A DNA stretch of 64,000 bases from Bradyrhizobium sp. NFR13 (GTDB lineage Bacteria > Pseudomonadota > Alphaproteobacteria > Rhizobiales > Xanthobacteraceae): contig NZ_FOTP01000010.1 of the NCBI RefSeq assembly GCF_900114605.1, positions 1-64,000 on the forward strand, read 5' to 3'. The notes beneath the pieces were generated by a model that was given only the letters and a program-made list of their open reading frames with translations, ran no database searches and was not told the origin of the DNA. Positions 1-8,722 of this stretch are shown here, one piece after another. A program made the translations under genes and the position numbers. Every line of letters starts with the position of its first letter. Within the stretch, counting starts at the first letter, position 1.

Positions 1-648
1 CCCGACGTTCCGCCTGCGGTGTTTTTTCGACTTGCTTGCACTTTGCCTCAGCGAACGATCCGATCACCGAATTAAAGTCCCAAGGCGATGGGAAGGGAGC
101 CTCAAGCACTTAAGCCGGACGCATTTCGATTTGGTCGTCCGTCACACTGTCCAGGGCTCTTTCCATCTCAAGGTCGGCCGTGTCCTTGCCAGTGGCAGTG
201 CTGGCGCAGATCCGTCCTGCCCGAAGACAGACGTCATCCATGAACCGCGTAACGCCGCATCTCCGGCGTCCACCGCATCCCACCCCGCGAACGTGACGAT
301 CGCGATCGCCCCTCTCGGTGGGGCAGGACGAAGGGGATAATAGTCCTCGAAAGGGATGTTGTCAACGAGAGATAGGAAAAAATGTTTAGCGCGGTCCTGG
401 CCCCAAACTGTCATTCCCCGGCAAACCAATTGGTTTGCCTGAGGGCGCGGCTGGCTCTTGCCGGACGCGAACCCGGAATCTCGACATGGGAGTCTCCGAT
501 CGAGCCAAACACTCCGGGATTCCCCGCCACTCCAAGTGGAGTGGCTGAGGTTCGCCCTTCAGCGGCTGCGCCGCTTTCGTGCGCCCCGGAATGACGAGGG
601 TGGGGTGGAATGACGAGGCTGGAGCAACGATGACGAGCGAGCCCTGCC
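1..648. other. gene-free left edge with degenerate repeats
   Basis: I see no convincing gene in this stretch. Short open frames here have no recognisable domain and no ribosome binding site. Bases from about 225 to 330 resemble an intergenic sequence I recall as common in Bradyrhizobium genomes, but I cannot test that here. Bases 409-597 form a separate repeat element, listed on its own. Confidence 0.5.
409..597. repeat. dispersed palindromic intergenic repeat, copy 1
   Basis: The element is bounded by inverted ends: GTCATTCC at the left and GGAATGAC at the right. Its core, GCGAACCCGGAATCTCGA, recurs exactly in a second copy at 45453-45572. Such elements are typical intergenic repeats in Bradyrhizobium-type genomes. 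No coding capacity is apparent. Confidence 0.6.
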
Positions 649-1086
649 CTACAGCAGCCCCAGTTCCCGCAGCTCGCGCCGCATCGGCTCCGGCATCGCT
701 TCGATACTCGCTGCGGCCTTGCCGAGATCCGGCGGGGCGTCCTTGTCGGTGAGATAGCGCCAGCCCTGGAACGGGCGCAGCGGGCGCGGCGCGACGGTGA
801 CCGGCTTCGGCTGCATCACCAGACGACAGCGATTGATACCGTCGCTGTCGCGGAACGGTTCGATGGCCAAAATCTTTTCGCGCAGCGCGATCTCGCCCTT
901 GATCACCCAATAGAGCGAACCGCCATCGAGAATTTCGGCATCGCGCTTCGGCACCATGCGCGTGATGTGGATGTGATGCTGGGGCGCGCCGCGCGCTTTT
1001 GCTGCGCGCATCCGCTCCGAGAGATAGCTCTTGAAATCCGCGATGGATTCGCAGCCGACGGCGAGCTTGATGAGATGCAGGGGCAT
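649..1086 (-). CDS. DUF1489 family protein
   Basis: This 145-residue protein matches the DUF1489 family of alphaproteobacteria in length and pattern: an N-terminal MPLHLIKL strand, a central HIHITRMVPKR segment, then an SLYWVIKG stretch and a GWRYL motif near residue 108. The protein is soluble, has no signal peptide, and its biochemical role is unknown. It is transcribed alone, with the next minus-strand gene about 50 bp upstream. The identification rests on remembered family pattern, not on a search. Confidence 0.75.
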   Translation of the reverse strand: MPLHLIKLAVGCESIADFKSYLSERMRAAKARGAPQHHIHITRMVPKRDAEILDGGSLYWVIKGEIALREKILAIEPFRDSDGINRCRLVMQPKPVTVAPRPLRPFQGWRYLTDKDAPPDLGKAAASIEAMPEPMRRELRELGLL

Positions 1087-1136
1087 GGGTCAGAAATCGG
1101 CACCGCAACGCGGTTTTACAAGGCGTTATCCACCGC

Positions 1137-2102
1137 TCAGTTATCCGCCGGCGGGGTCTCCGGTGCAAGCTGCACGGGCGCAGGAGAGGCAGGCGCCTGT
1201 GGACGGGCGGCGGCCTTCGGTGCGGGCGGCTGCTTCTTCGCGGCAGCAGGCGGCGGCGTTGCCGTCGCGGCGCGCGGCGCAGGCGCCTGCGCATTGGCAG
1301 CGGCCGGCGGCGTCTTCGGCGCGGGCACAGGTGTCTCGGTCATGATCGAGATGGGCGGGATCGAGGCTGATGACGGGAAATCGGCCGTGGTCGGCTTGCC
1401 GGTCGGAACCGACGCCGGCAATCCGGCCAGCGCGCCCGTGGCAGCGGCTGCAGCCGCAGGCGGCGCGTTCCAGCCGGGCGCATAGCGCGTCACGAGACCC
1501 TCATAGGTCCGCTCTTCCATATTCGCGGCAATCCGCTTGTGATCGGTCAGCGCGGTATAGGCAGCGCAGCTCTCCGGCGTGCAGCGATCGCGCGACTGCA
1601 ACACATAGGCGATCAGACCGTAGCGATCGCGCTCCACCGCGCGGCGCAGCCCCGCCAATTCAGGCGTCATGGATTTATTCGCTGCAGCGACATCGCCATG
1701 GGACGTCAAACGGTTGATCTGCACAGCCGAGGCCGAGACGGCAGCCGCCACTGAATCCGCGGAGCCAAACAGCACCTTCTCGCAACCCGCCAGCACCATA
1801 TCGCCGGCGAGATCGTCGAGGCAGGACAGCGCCGGCAGCGAGGCATTCAACTGAGGCATTGAGGCGACGTGCGATGCCTCCTGCCCCGCGGTTTCGGATT
1901 TACGCAGCGTCGCTGCAGCGGCAACGCCGATCGCCAGCAGCGTGATCACGGTCAGCGCACCATTGGCGACAGACTTCTCGGCGCGCAGCAGCGTTGCCAG
2001 CACGATCAGGGCGAAGAAGACGGAGGCAGCCAGCGCGAGCCACATCGGAAGCGTCGGCGCGCGCCAGATTTGATCGAGCGAATTCGCCCATACCCCGTTC
2101 AT
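1137..2102 (-). CDS. hypothetical membrane protein with Ala/Pro-rich tail
   Basis: The predicted protein has 321 residues. Two hydrophobic helices lie near residues 16-60, followed by a globular middle with four cysteines (SCLD, GCEK, RCTPESC), and then an Ala/Pro/Lys-rich low-complexity tail of about 100 residues. The middle looks periplasmic and the tail could span or contact the cell wall. I chose the ATG at 2102 because the protein then begins just before the first helix; an upstream start at 2183 would add a basic stretch with no clear sense. I do not recognise a named family. Confidence 0.6.
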   Translation of the reverse strand: MNGVWANSLDQIWRAPTLPMWLALAASVFFALIVLATLLRAEKSVANGALTVITLLAIGVAAAATLRKSETAGQEASHVASMPQLNASLPALSCLDDLAGDMVLAGCEKVLFGSADSVAAAVSASAVQINRLTSHGDVAAANKSMTPELAGLRRAVERDRYGLIAYVLQSRDRCTPESCAAYTALTDHKRIAANMEERTYEGLVTRYAPGWNAPPAAAAAATGALAGLPASVPTGKPTTADFPSSASIPPISIMTETPVPAPKTPPAAANAQAPAPRAATATPPPAAAKKQPPAPKAAARPQAPASPAPVQLAPETPPADN

Positions 2103-2263
2103 CGAGTCGTCCCCGCATATGTGGAAGCCATACGTCCGAAAACGATGCTTCCAAAAGAAAGTCGGGCTGCCATGAACCCGCAATATGCGGATGTTATGGC
2201 ACGGCCCCGGTCATGACGAAATCGTGGCGGCGCGAACCGGGACCCGTTCCGACCGAAAACGCT

Positions 2264-2920
2264 TCAGTCATCTTCGAAGCGCGGGATGACGATGGTTTCG
2301 GCGAGGCCCTCGTCGGTCCATTGCCGGAACGCCGGCAGCGCTTGCATCGTATCCATATACGCACGGGCCTCCGGCGTGACATCGATGTCGTAGGTCAGGA
2401 ACCGATGCACCACCGGCGCATACATGGCATCTGCGCCGCTGAAGGCGCCGAACAGATACGGTCCATACTTGCCGTAGCGCGCGCGACAATCGGCCCAGAC
2501 CTGCTGGATGCGCCGGATATTGGCCTTGGCATCGTCGGACAGCGCCTTCGCCCGGACCGGCCGGTGCAGGTTCATACCGCATTCGTTGCGCAGCGGCATG
2601 AAACCGGAATGCATCTCGGCGGACACCGAACGCGCATGGGCGCGCGCGGCCCGGTCTTCCGGCCAGAGCTTTGCATCCGGAAAACGCTCGGCGGCGTATT
2701 CGATGATCGCCAGCGAATCCCACACCGTGATCTCGCCATCGACGAGCGCCGGCACCTTGCCGGACGGGGTCACATCGAGAATGCGCTGCTTGTCGGCGGC
2801 ATTCGTGTACAGCGGCACAAACACCTCCTCGAAGGGGATGCCGACAGCCTTCAGCGCAACCCACGGCCGCATCGACCACGACGAATAATTCTTGTTACCG
2901 ATCACCAGCGTCAGCGACAT
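2264..2920 (-). CDS. glutathione S-transferase family protein
   Basis: The 218-residue protein has a thioredoxin-like N-terminal domain followed by an all-helical C-terminal domain. The NYSSWSMR segment (11-18) supplies the candidate catalytic serine or tyrosine, the cis-proline is in GKVPALV (54-60), and WDSLAI (67-72) is the glutathione gamma-glutamyl contact. It likely conjugates glutathione to, or reduces, small electrophiles in the cytoplasm. The ATG at 2920 is preceded by GGAG at good spacing, which favours it over an upstream start at 2953. The physiological substrate cannot be told. Confidence 0.85.
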   Translation of the reverse strand: MSLTLVIGNKNYSSWSMRPWVALKAVGIPFEEVFVPLYTNAADKQRILDVTPSGKVPALVDGEITVWDSLAIIEYAAERFPDAKLWPEDRAARAHARSVSAEMHSGFMPLRNECGMNLHRPVRAKALSDDAKANIRRIQQVWADCRARYGKYGPYLFGAFSGADAMYAPVVHRFLTYDIDVTPEARAYMDTMQALPAFRQWTDEGLAETIVIPRFEDD

Positions 2921-3045
2921 CAACCACTCCTTGCGAGACCGGTAAATTGCCACGCATACGCCGCTGCAATCAAGCCGCGCGCACAGGCTTGTTGCTGCAT
3001 CACGGCATGCATGGCAGAAGTGCCAATCGATATGATGGGTGCTGC

Positions 3046-3765
3046 ATGATCAACTATTCCTGGGTCGACGTCTTCGCGCTGGGCTTCTTCATCCTGGAGT
3101 GGACGACCTATGCGATCACGCTGGAGCACACCAAATACGGCCGCGACAGCCTCTCCGCGCGCATGCATACCTATCGCGAGGTGTGGATGCGGCGCCTGAT
3201 GGAGCGCGAGGCGCGTATCGTCGATACCCACATCATGACGTCGCTGCAGAACGGCACCGCGTGGTTCGCCTCGACCACGCTGATCGCCATCGGCGGCTCG
3301 CTGGCGCTGCTGCGCGCCACCAATGAAGTGATGCCGATGATGCAGAACCTGCCGCTCGGCTTCAACACGACGCCCGGCATGTGGGAGATAAAGTGCTTTG
3401 GGCTGATTTTGATTTTCGTCTACGCGTTCTTCAAATTCGCCTGGTCGTACCGGCTGTTCAACTACGTCGCGATCCTGATCGGCGCGATGCCGCTGGCCTC
3501 GAAGCGCGACACGCCGGAGGCCGAAGCGCATGTGGTGCGCACGACCAGGATGTTCGGCGCGGCGGCCCGGCACTTCAACCGCGGGCAGCGCGCATTCTTC
3601 TTCGCGCTCGGCTATCTCGGCTGGTTCGTCAGCCCCTGGGTGTTTCTGGTCTCGACGGCAGCCGTCGTGATCGTGACCTGGCGCCGGCAGTTCGCCTCCA
3701 ATGCCTGGAAGGCCATGGCGCCGGACGTTGAATTGAGGGTTACCCCGCGAAATCCTGCGGCGTAA
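3046..3765 (+). CDS. DUF599 family membrane protein
   Basis: This 239-residue protein has an N-terminal hydrophobic helix, the RMHTYREVWMRRLMEREARIVD segment (split here as RMHTYREVW and MRRLMERE) typical of DUF599, and three further membrane segments. The family's function is unknown. The gene faces the glutathione S-transferase gene divergently, with about 125 bp between the starts. Its 3' end overlaps the end of the convergent TolA-like gene by 26 bp. The start at 3046 places the first membrane helix at the N-terminus. Confidence 0.8.
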   Translation: MINYSWVDVFALGFFILEWTTYAITLEHTKYGRDSLSARMHTYREVWMRRLMEREARIVDTHIMTSLQNGTAWFASTTLIAIGGSLALLRATNEVMPMMQNLPLGFNTTPGMWEIKCFGLILIFVYAFFKFAWSYRLFNYVAILIGAMPLASKRDTPEAEAHVVRTTRMFGAAARHFNRGQRAFFFALGYLGWFVSPWVFLVSTAAVVIVTWRRQFASNAWKAMAPDVELRVTPRNPAA

Positions 3766-4678
3766 AATCGAGATCGAGCACCTTCCACTCGTCGTATTTG
3801 TCGGCCGGCAGCATCGCATAAGGCTGGCAGGCTTCCAGCGCCTGTTTGGCTGCCTGCATCAAGAGCGCGGCCTTGGCCGGCCGCCGGACCTCGATCACCG
3901 TGGGCTCGGCGACCAGCCGGCCATCCGGCGAGAACACCGCACGCAGCTTGACCTTGGCGTCATCGCCGCGCGCGACGGTGGCGGGCAATTTGGAGCAGCT
4001 CCGCAGATGACGCCGGAAGGCGGCGATATCCAGCTTCGACAGATCCGCCTGCTCCGATGCAGCGCCGCCGCCGAAGCCTTCGGGCAAGCCCAGCATGACG
4101 CCGTATTTCACGGTGATATCGGCCTCGGGCTGTGGCGGCGCCTGTTGTGGACCCGGCTGCGGCGCCGGCGGCTGAGCCTGCAGGGCAGCCTGCTGCTGCA
4201 ACGGCGGCTGCGTCGCGGGCGGCGCTGACGGAGGCGGCGTCGCCGGAGTGGCCTGCGGCTGCTGGGCCTGTTGCTGCTGAGGCGGCGGCGGTTGCTGGGC
4301 GGCCTGTTGCTGCGGTGACGGGGCGGGTTGTTGCGGGGACGTCTTTTGCGGCTGCGGCGGGGTGTTCTGCGCCGACGACTGCGGTTTGGCGGCGACAGCC
4401 TGCGTCTTCTGCTCTTCCAGGGTCGGCTTGTTGGTCAAATCAGGCAGCCGAAATTCCGGCTCCGGCTTCTTCTCCGGCTTTTTCTCGGGCTCCGGCGGCG
4501 TCTCCTCGGCCTTCTTCTCCGCCTCGGCGAGCTGCTGCGGCGTTACCAGATCGACGGCAACGCTCTCCTCCTGCTGCTCCATTGGACGTGCATCGGCGAA
4601 ATAGACCCCGGCCGCCAAAGCGAGATGGCCGACCACCGAGACGGCAATCGCTGCGCGGATGAGGTGCCTTGGTTCCAT
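3740..4678 (-). CDS. TolA/TonB-like envelope protein
   Basis: The 312-residue protein has one N-terminal membrane anchor (about residues 8-28), a long Pro/Gln/Lys/Glu-rich spacer (about 35-190) with PQQQ-type repeats, and a globular C-terminal domain of about 110 residues. That domain has the FSPDGRLVAEPTV strand and an AAKQALEACQPY helix. This layout is that of TonB/TolA energy transducers, which span the periplasm. There is no tolQ/tolR or exbBD next to it, so its motor partner is unknown. It is distinct from the TonB-like gene at 54302. Confidence 0.6.
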   Translation of the reverse strand: MEPRHLIRAAIAVSVVGHLALAAGVYFADARPMEQQEESVAVDLVTPQQLAEAEKKAEETPPEPEKKPEKKPEPEFRLPDLTNKPTLEEQKTQAVAAKPQSSAQNTPPQPQKTSPQQPAPSPQQQAAQQPPPPQQQQAQQPQATPATPPPSAPPATQPPLQQQAALQAQPPAPQPGPQQAPPQPEADITVKYGVMLGLPEGFGGGAASEQADLSKLDIAAFRRHLRSCSKLPATVARGDDAKVKLRAVFSPDGRLVAEPTVIEVRRPAKAALLMQAAKQALEACQPYAMLPADKYDEWKVLDLDFTPQDFAG

Positions 4679-4794
4679 GGGGCTAACGAGACTTCTATAC
4701 GCCGACTGGCCCGATCATAGCGTCGGGCCCTTCCCCGCGCCATGTCCGCCAAGCCACAGCTTGCGTCGTGCGGTACGATCGGTCATGGCAAGGA

Positions 4795-5112
4795 ATGGCC
4801 AAATCAGAAACCAAGACCCCGAAACCCGCTGCCAAGCCGAAGCCCGCGACGGCGAAGCCCAAGCCCCATCCCCTCGACGAGAGGCTTCTCGCCATTCTCG
4901 ACCGCGAGCCAGCCCGCAGCCTGAGCCCGCCCGAGATCGCCCATCTGATCGAGCCCGAGGGCGACTGGCACGCGCTCTTGATGCCGATCCGCCGCGCCGC
5001 CGTCGCCCTCGCGCTGGACGGCAAGCTGGTGATCTATCGCAAGGGCAAGCCGGTGGACGATCCCAACGACTTTCGCGGCGTCTATCGGCTCGGGCTGCCG
5101 AAGGCCGAGTGA
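4795..5112 (+). CDS. DUF3253 domain protein
   Basis: The 105-residue protein has a Lys/Pro/Ala-rich N-terminal tail of about 28 residues, then a compact domain beginning at LDERLLAILDRE with LSPPEIAHLI and a VIYRKGKPVD strand. This looks like a winged-helix fold, as in DUF3253. The basic tail could contact nucleic acid, but that is inference. An upstream GTG at 4768 is possible; I chose the ATG because the tail looks like a natural N-terminus. The gene is divergent from the TolA-like gene and convergent with the YdcF-type gene. Confidence 0.7.
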   Translation: MAKSETKTPKPAAKPKPATAKPKPHPLDERLLAILDREPARSLSPPEIAHLIEPEGDWHALLMPIRRAAVALALDGKLVIYRKGKPVDDPNDFRGVYRLGLPKAE

Positions 5113-5116
5113 CCCA

Positions 5117-5920
5117 TCACCGCGTCTTCGGCCCCGGCAGCAGCTCGTTGCTGCGGCCGGCGAGCCAATAGGTGATCAGCCCCACCCATTCGTGAACCGC
5201 GATGTCGCTCCGGCTGAGGCCGGCGCTGGCGGAATCGAAGGTCTCGGTGGCGTCGATCCAGCCCCGCGTGCGCCAGTCCACCGGATAGGCTTCGACATCG
5301 AAGCCGGCCCTGCGGAACGCGCCGACCGCGCGCGGCATGTGCCAGGCGGAGGTCACCAGCAGCCAGCGCTCGCCGGGCTTCGGCGTTACCAGGCGTGCGG
5401 TGAAGGCGGCATTCTCATCGGTGGTCCGGGACTCGGTCTCGAGCGTGATGCGTTCAGACGCCACGCCGAAACGCCGCAGCAGCTCGCCAGCGACCGGCGC
5501 TTCGGACAGCGCTATCTCGATCAGGCTGCCGGCACCGCCGGTGAAGACGATGCGCGCCTGCGGGTAGCGGCGCGCCAGCTCCAGCATCGCCGTCACACGC
5601 TCGCCGGCCGAATTGATCTCCAGCGAGCCGCGCGCCGCGGTGGAGTCGGCATCGATGGCGCCGCCGAGCACGATGATGCCGTCCGGCGCACGACCATCGT
5701 CCTGCCATTTCGGAAACCGCTCGGTGAGCGACAGCAGCAGCACATTGCCAACAGGCGAATAGCCGAACACCAGCAGCGACAGAATGCCAAAGGTGACCAG
5801 CAATGTTCCGATACGCTGGCGCTGCAAAAACACCAGCGCGATGCCAATCACGCAGATCACAGCGATCGCATTGGTCGGCTCCGTAAAGAAGCCGAGCATC
5901 TTGGAGAAAATGAAGAACAT
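5117..5920 (-). CDS. YdcF/ElyC-type DUF218 membrane protein
   Basis: The 267-residue protein begins with two membrane helices (about residues 14-32 and 38-58), followed by a DUF218 domain from about residue 80. The domain starts with GIIVLGGAID and has the FTGGAGS loop, the ETESRTTDENA motif and VTSAWHMPRA. The family includes E. coli ElyC, linked to peptidoglycan and enterobacterial common antigen metabolism, and SanA. The soluble domain is probably periplasmic. The exact substrate is not known. The gene stands alone. Confidence 0.8.
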   Translation of the reverse strand: MFFIFSKMLGFFTEPTNAIAVICVIGIALVFLQRQRIGTLLVTFGILSLLVFGYSPVGNVLLLSLTERFPKWQDDGRAPDGIIVLGGAIDADSTAARGSLEINSAGERVTAMLELARRYPQARIVFTGGAGSLIEIALSEAPVAGELLRRFGVASERITLETESRTTDENAAFTARLVTPKPGERWLLVTSAWHMPRAVGAFRRAGFDVEAYPVDWRTRGWIDATETFDSASAGLSRSDIAVHEWVGLITYWLAGRSNELLPGPKTR

Positions 5921-6006
5921 GAGGCCCCTGGCTTGCCGGACGGTGTCACTGCATGGGCCATCCCGCCCGCAAGATCAACGCCGCAAATGCCGGTTGGCCT
6001 GACGGA

Positions 6007-6828
6007 TCAATCCCATTTCGGCGCGAAGCCGTAGTCTGTCAGCCGCCCCTTCGGATGCGCCAGATGCGAAATCCGCGTCATCTCGTTTTCCGACAGCATG
6101 AAATCGAACACGTCGATATTTTCCGACAGGCGCTCGACCTTGGAGGTGCGCGGGATCGCCACCGCGCCCTGTTGGACCAGCCAGCGCATGCAAACCTGTG
6201 CTGCGCTCTTCCCATGTGCCTTGCCGATATCAGAAAGCGTTTCATCGCCGCGGACATTGCCCTGGGCAATGGGGCTATAGGCGATCATGGCCAGACCATT
6301 CTGCCGGCAGGCGTCCTGCACCTTCGCCTGGTCGAGATAGGGATGGTATTCGACCTGATCGCAGACCAGCGGCGCAGGACATGCGGCGACAGCCTGTTCG
6401 ATCAGCGCCACGGTGAAATTCGACAGGCCGATATGTTTGGTCAGGCCCATCTGCCGGGCATGCGCCAGCGCGCCGAGCGTTTCCTCCAGCGGCACCTGCG
6501 GGTTCGGCCAGTGCAGCAAGAGCAGATCGACCTCGGTCATCCGCAGCCTGGTCAGGCTCTCCTTCACGGAGCGTTCGAGATTGTGAGGCGCGAAATGCGT
6601 GGTCCAGACCTTGGTCGTCACGAACATCTCGTCACGGCGAATATGCGACGCGTGGATGCCCTCGCCGACATCGCGCTCGTTCTCATAGACCTGTGCGGTG
6701 TCGATGTGGCGATAGCCGAGCCGGATCGCCTGCTCGACCACGCGCGCACAAATACGGCCGCGCAGTTCCCATGTCCCGAGGCCGATGGCCGGGATGTGGG
6801 CGCCGTTTGCTTCCACGAACTGCATCAT
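6007..6828 (-). CDS. aldo/keto reductase, 2,5-diketogluconate reductase-like
   Basis: The 273-residue protein is a full-length NADPH-dependent aldo-keto reductase. The catalytic tetrad is visible as Asp43, Tyr48, Lys73 and His106 (HIDTAQVYEN, TTKVW, LLLLHWPNP). The C-terminal IPRTSKVERLSEN segment binds the cofactor phosphate. It resembles DkgB-type enzymes that reduce dicarbonyls such as methylglyoxal or 2,5-diketogluconate. The start has GAGGAGAAG directly upstream. The true substrate is not evident from the neighbours. Confidence 0.88.
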   Translation of the reverse strand: MMQFVEANGAHIPAIGLGTWELRGRICARVVEQAIRLGYRHIDTAQVYENERDVGEGIHASHIRRDEMFVTTKVWTTHFAPHNLERSVKESLTRLRMTEVDLLLLHWPNPQVPLEETLGALAHARQMGLTKHIGLSNFTVALIEQAVAACPAPLVCDQVEYHPYLDQAKVQDACRQNGLAMIAYSPIAQGNVRGDETLSDIGKAHGKSAAQVCMRWLVQQGAVAIPRTSKVERLSENIDVFDFMLSENEMTRISHLAHPKGRLTDYGFAPKWD

Positions 6829-6921
6829 CTTCTCCTCGAGCGGAGTAACGATACGAACGCCGACAAGCTCTTCCTGGACATGGCCGGCGCGTCAGCGCAG
6901 GCGATGACCCACAACGATCGG

Positions 6922-7242
6922 TCAGGCGTCCGCAGCAACCGGTGCAAGCGCCGCGAACACCGTGTCCGGTGCATGTGCGATCACCGCCAGCAAGGCACGG
7001 GCAGGACCGCGCGGCATGCGCTTGCCCTGCTCCCAATTGCGGATGGTCTCGACGGGAACGCCAAGACGCGCGGCAAATTCCATCTGGGTCAGCTGCGCGC
7101 GGCGGCGCAGATCGCGCACTTCGGCTTCGCCGGGCCGCACCGCGACCGGCTCTGGCACGACAGGCATATCGGGAACCAGCGGCACCTCGTGCCCGTCCCG
7201 CAATTCGACGATCCGTCCGTCAGCCTTCAACCGCAAGCGCAT
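6922..7242 (-). CDS. XRE-type helix-turn-helix protein
   Basis: The 106-residue protein has an N-terminal strand region (MRLRLKADGR) and a C-terminal Cro/CI-type helix-turn-helix from about residue 45 (RRRAQLTQMEFAARLGVPVE, then TIRNWEQGKR). This arrangement resembles antitoxins of the HigA/MqsA type, where the N-terminal part binds a toxin. No toxin gene lies on either side, so it may be a stand-alone regulator. The ATG at 7242 has AGGT six bases upstream; another ATG at 7254 is possible. Confidence 0.7.
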   Translation of the reverse strand: MRLRLKADGRIVELRDGHEVPLVPDMPVVPEPVAVRPGEAEVRDLRRRAQLTQMEFAARLGVPVETIRNWEQGKRMPRGPARALLAVIAHAPDTVFAALAPVAADA

Positions 7243-7332
7243 GTTCGACCTCATTACGCGTGATGGTCGGTCAATACCGTTAAGGAGCGGTGAATTCAGC
7301 AACGCGTCATCAGGAATTGCGCGACACCTTGA

Positions 7333-7716
7333 TCATTTGGTCTTGGCGATCTTGTCAGTCAGATACTCATTCAGATCGCGAAAGTCCTTAACCGTCCATG
7401 CGAACGGAGGCAATTTCACGCCGTTTTCCCGCAAGGTCCTTGGAATGAGATCGCCGTTGGGGCGGAGTATGACGGACGATACGATGACGCCGGGACAATC
7501 AAGCAGGCGCTTTTTAAACTCGGGTGTCGTGAGATCGGGTGTGGGCGGATTGCTTTTATCGGCCAAAGGCCCTGAGCCCTTAACGTCGTTTCCGTGGCAC
7601 ATCGCGCAGCGGTTCAGGAAAATCCGCTCCCCATTCCTGCTGTCTGCAAGAGACATCGACGGCATACAAAGCACTGACGCTAGTGCAGCAGCAATGAACC
7701 CCTTCCTAACTATCAT
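7333..7716 (-). CDS. secreted class I c-type cytochrome lacking the usual axial Met
   Basis: The 127-residue protein has a signal peptide (about residues 1-24) and a haem-binding CAMCH at 37-41, so it is an exported monohaem cytochrome c of about 100 residues. The C-terminal region that normally carries the methionine ligand in an MPPF-type motif reads LPPFAW here. The mature part has no methionine outside CAMCH. The sixth iron ligand is therefore absent or different. GGAGG lies about ten bases before the ATG. No oxidase or dehydrogenase gene is adjacent. Confidence 0.75.
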   Translation of the reverse strand: MIVRKGFIAAALASVLCMPSMSLADSRNGERIFLNRCAMCHGNDVKGSGPLADKSNPPTPDLTTPEFKKRLLDCPGVIVSSVILRPNGDLIPRTLRENGVKLPPFAWTVKDFRDLNEYLTDKIAKTK

Positions 7717-7893
7717 AATGCCCCGCCTCCGAACCTGCCGAGGCCTATCGCATGGAATAATGACCAAGCGGTTAGAGTGAATATGAGTCCGGCCGCACCG
7801 ACAGGTGAGCAGGTTCAACGCTGATGGAGTGAACACGCTAGTCGAGCAAACCCGTTCGATCGAGAATGATCAAAGCGCCGATAGCCGATTGAC

Positions 7894-7931
7894 GTAGGAT
7901 GGGTAGAGCGTCTTCGTTCTACCAATCCTAC
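7894..7931. repeat. GTAGGATGGGT palindrome, copy 1
   Basis: The arms GTAGGATGGGTAGA (7894-7907) and TCTACCAATCCTAC (7918-7931) form an imperfect hairpin. The same family occurs at 35811-35852. It lies between the cytochrome gene and the LprI-like gene and may also act as a transcription stop for neither or either. Function unknown. Confidence 0.6.
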
Positions 7932-7944
7932 TTACTAAGAGGTC

Positions 7945-8427
7945 TCAGTGCTCGTTGACCGCAGCGCCGAGCTTGATCAGGCTCAGCGAGCGGTTCGCGG
8001 TCTCGCGCAGGCGGCAGTAGCTCGCGCCGCCCCGGTACATGCCAGGCTCGACTTTGTCGAAGACCGCGCAGAAGCGATCACGCGACGCGGCGAAAGTTTT
8101 CTGCGAGTCCGTGGCCGCCTTGGTCACGTCGGCCCCGCCGCCCTGAGCCATCTTTAGCGCCTCATTGGTTTTCTGCGTCCAAATGGCGAGTTCGCGCGAC
8201 GCGCAGGCTTTCCATTTGGCGACGTCGTCATTCGCGCCCTCTGCCGCTTTGATGCAGGGGTCGGCGACGAGCCCGACGCACGCGCCGCCAAAGCCGCCGT
8301 TTTCCTCCGCGGTCTTCAGGCAGGCATCGATCACTGCAACGTCGTTGGGCTTGGCGCCTTGGGCGAAAGCTACCGATGCGAACGGGAGGCTTGCAGCGAG
8401 CATGACAGCGGTAAGTTTGAGCCTCAT
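7945..8427 (-). CDS. LprI-like (DUF1311) secreted protein
   Basis: The 160-residue protein has a clear signal peptide (about 1-22, ending near AFAQG). Its mature domain has conserved cysteines in DACL, GACVGLVADPC, KACASREL, DRFC and SYCRL, and the helix AIWTQKTNEALK typical of the DUF1311/LprI family. Members include a mycobacterial lysozyme inhibitor, but most are uncharacterised. It probably works in the periplasm. The start at 8427 has a GGAG-type site upstream; an upstream ATG at 8469 would put extra residues before the signal. Confidence 0.7.
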   Translation of the reverse strand: MRLKLTAVMLAASLPFASVAFAQGAKPNDVAVIDACLKTAEENGGFGGACVGLVADPCIKAAEGANDDVAKWKACASRELAIWTQKTNEALKMAQGGGADVTKAATDSQKTFAASRDRFCAVFDKVEPGMYRGGASYCRLRETANRSLSLIKLGAAVNEH

Positions 8428-8722
8428 TGGAGATCTCCGTTCGACGCATCGAGGTGTTTGGTTTTTCATAGATGTTGGTCAGAGAACCACGCATGAGGTT
8501 CAACCGTAGGGTAGCCACGCGGGTCGCGAGACACCCGCTCCTGTCCAAAACCGCGCCTTAGACTCCAACGGTCCTGGAATAAAAACAAAACCACCGTGTG
8601 AGGGCGGCTTGTTGCAGATTTGAGGCGCCCGGAAACAATGACTCGGCACTTGATTGAACCGAACGGGCGTGCGCAGCGGCTATGACACATTGTGCCTTTC
8701 TCATCGCAGGAGATAGACTGAC

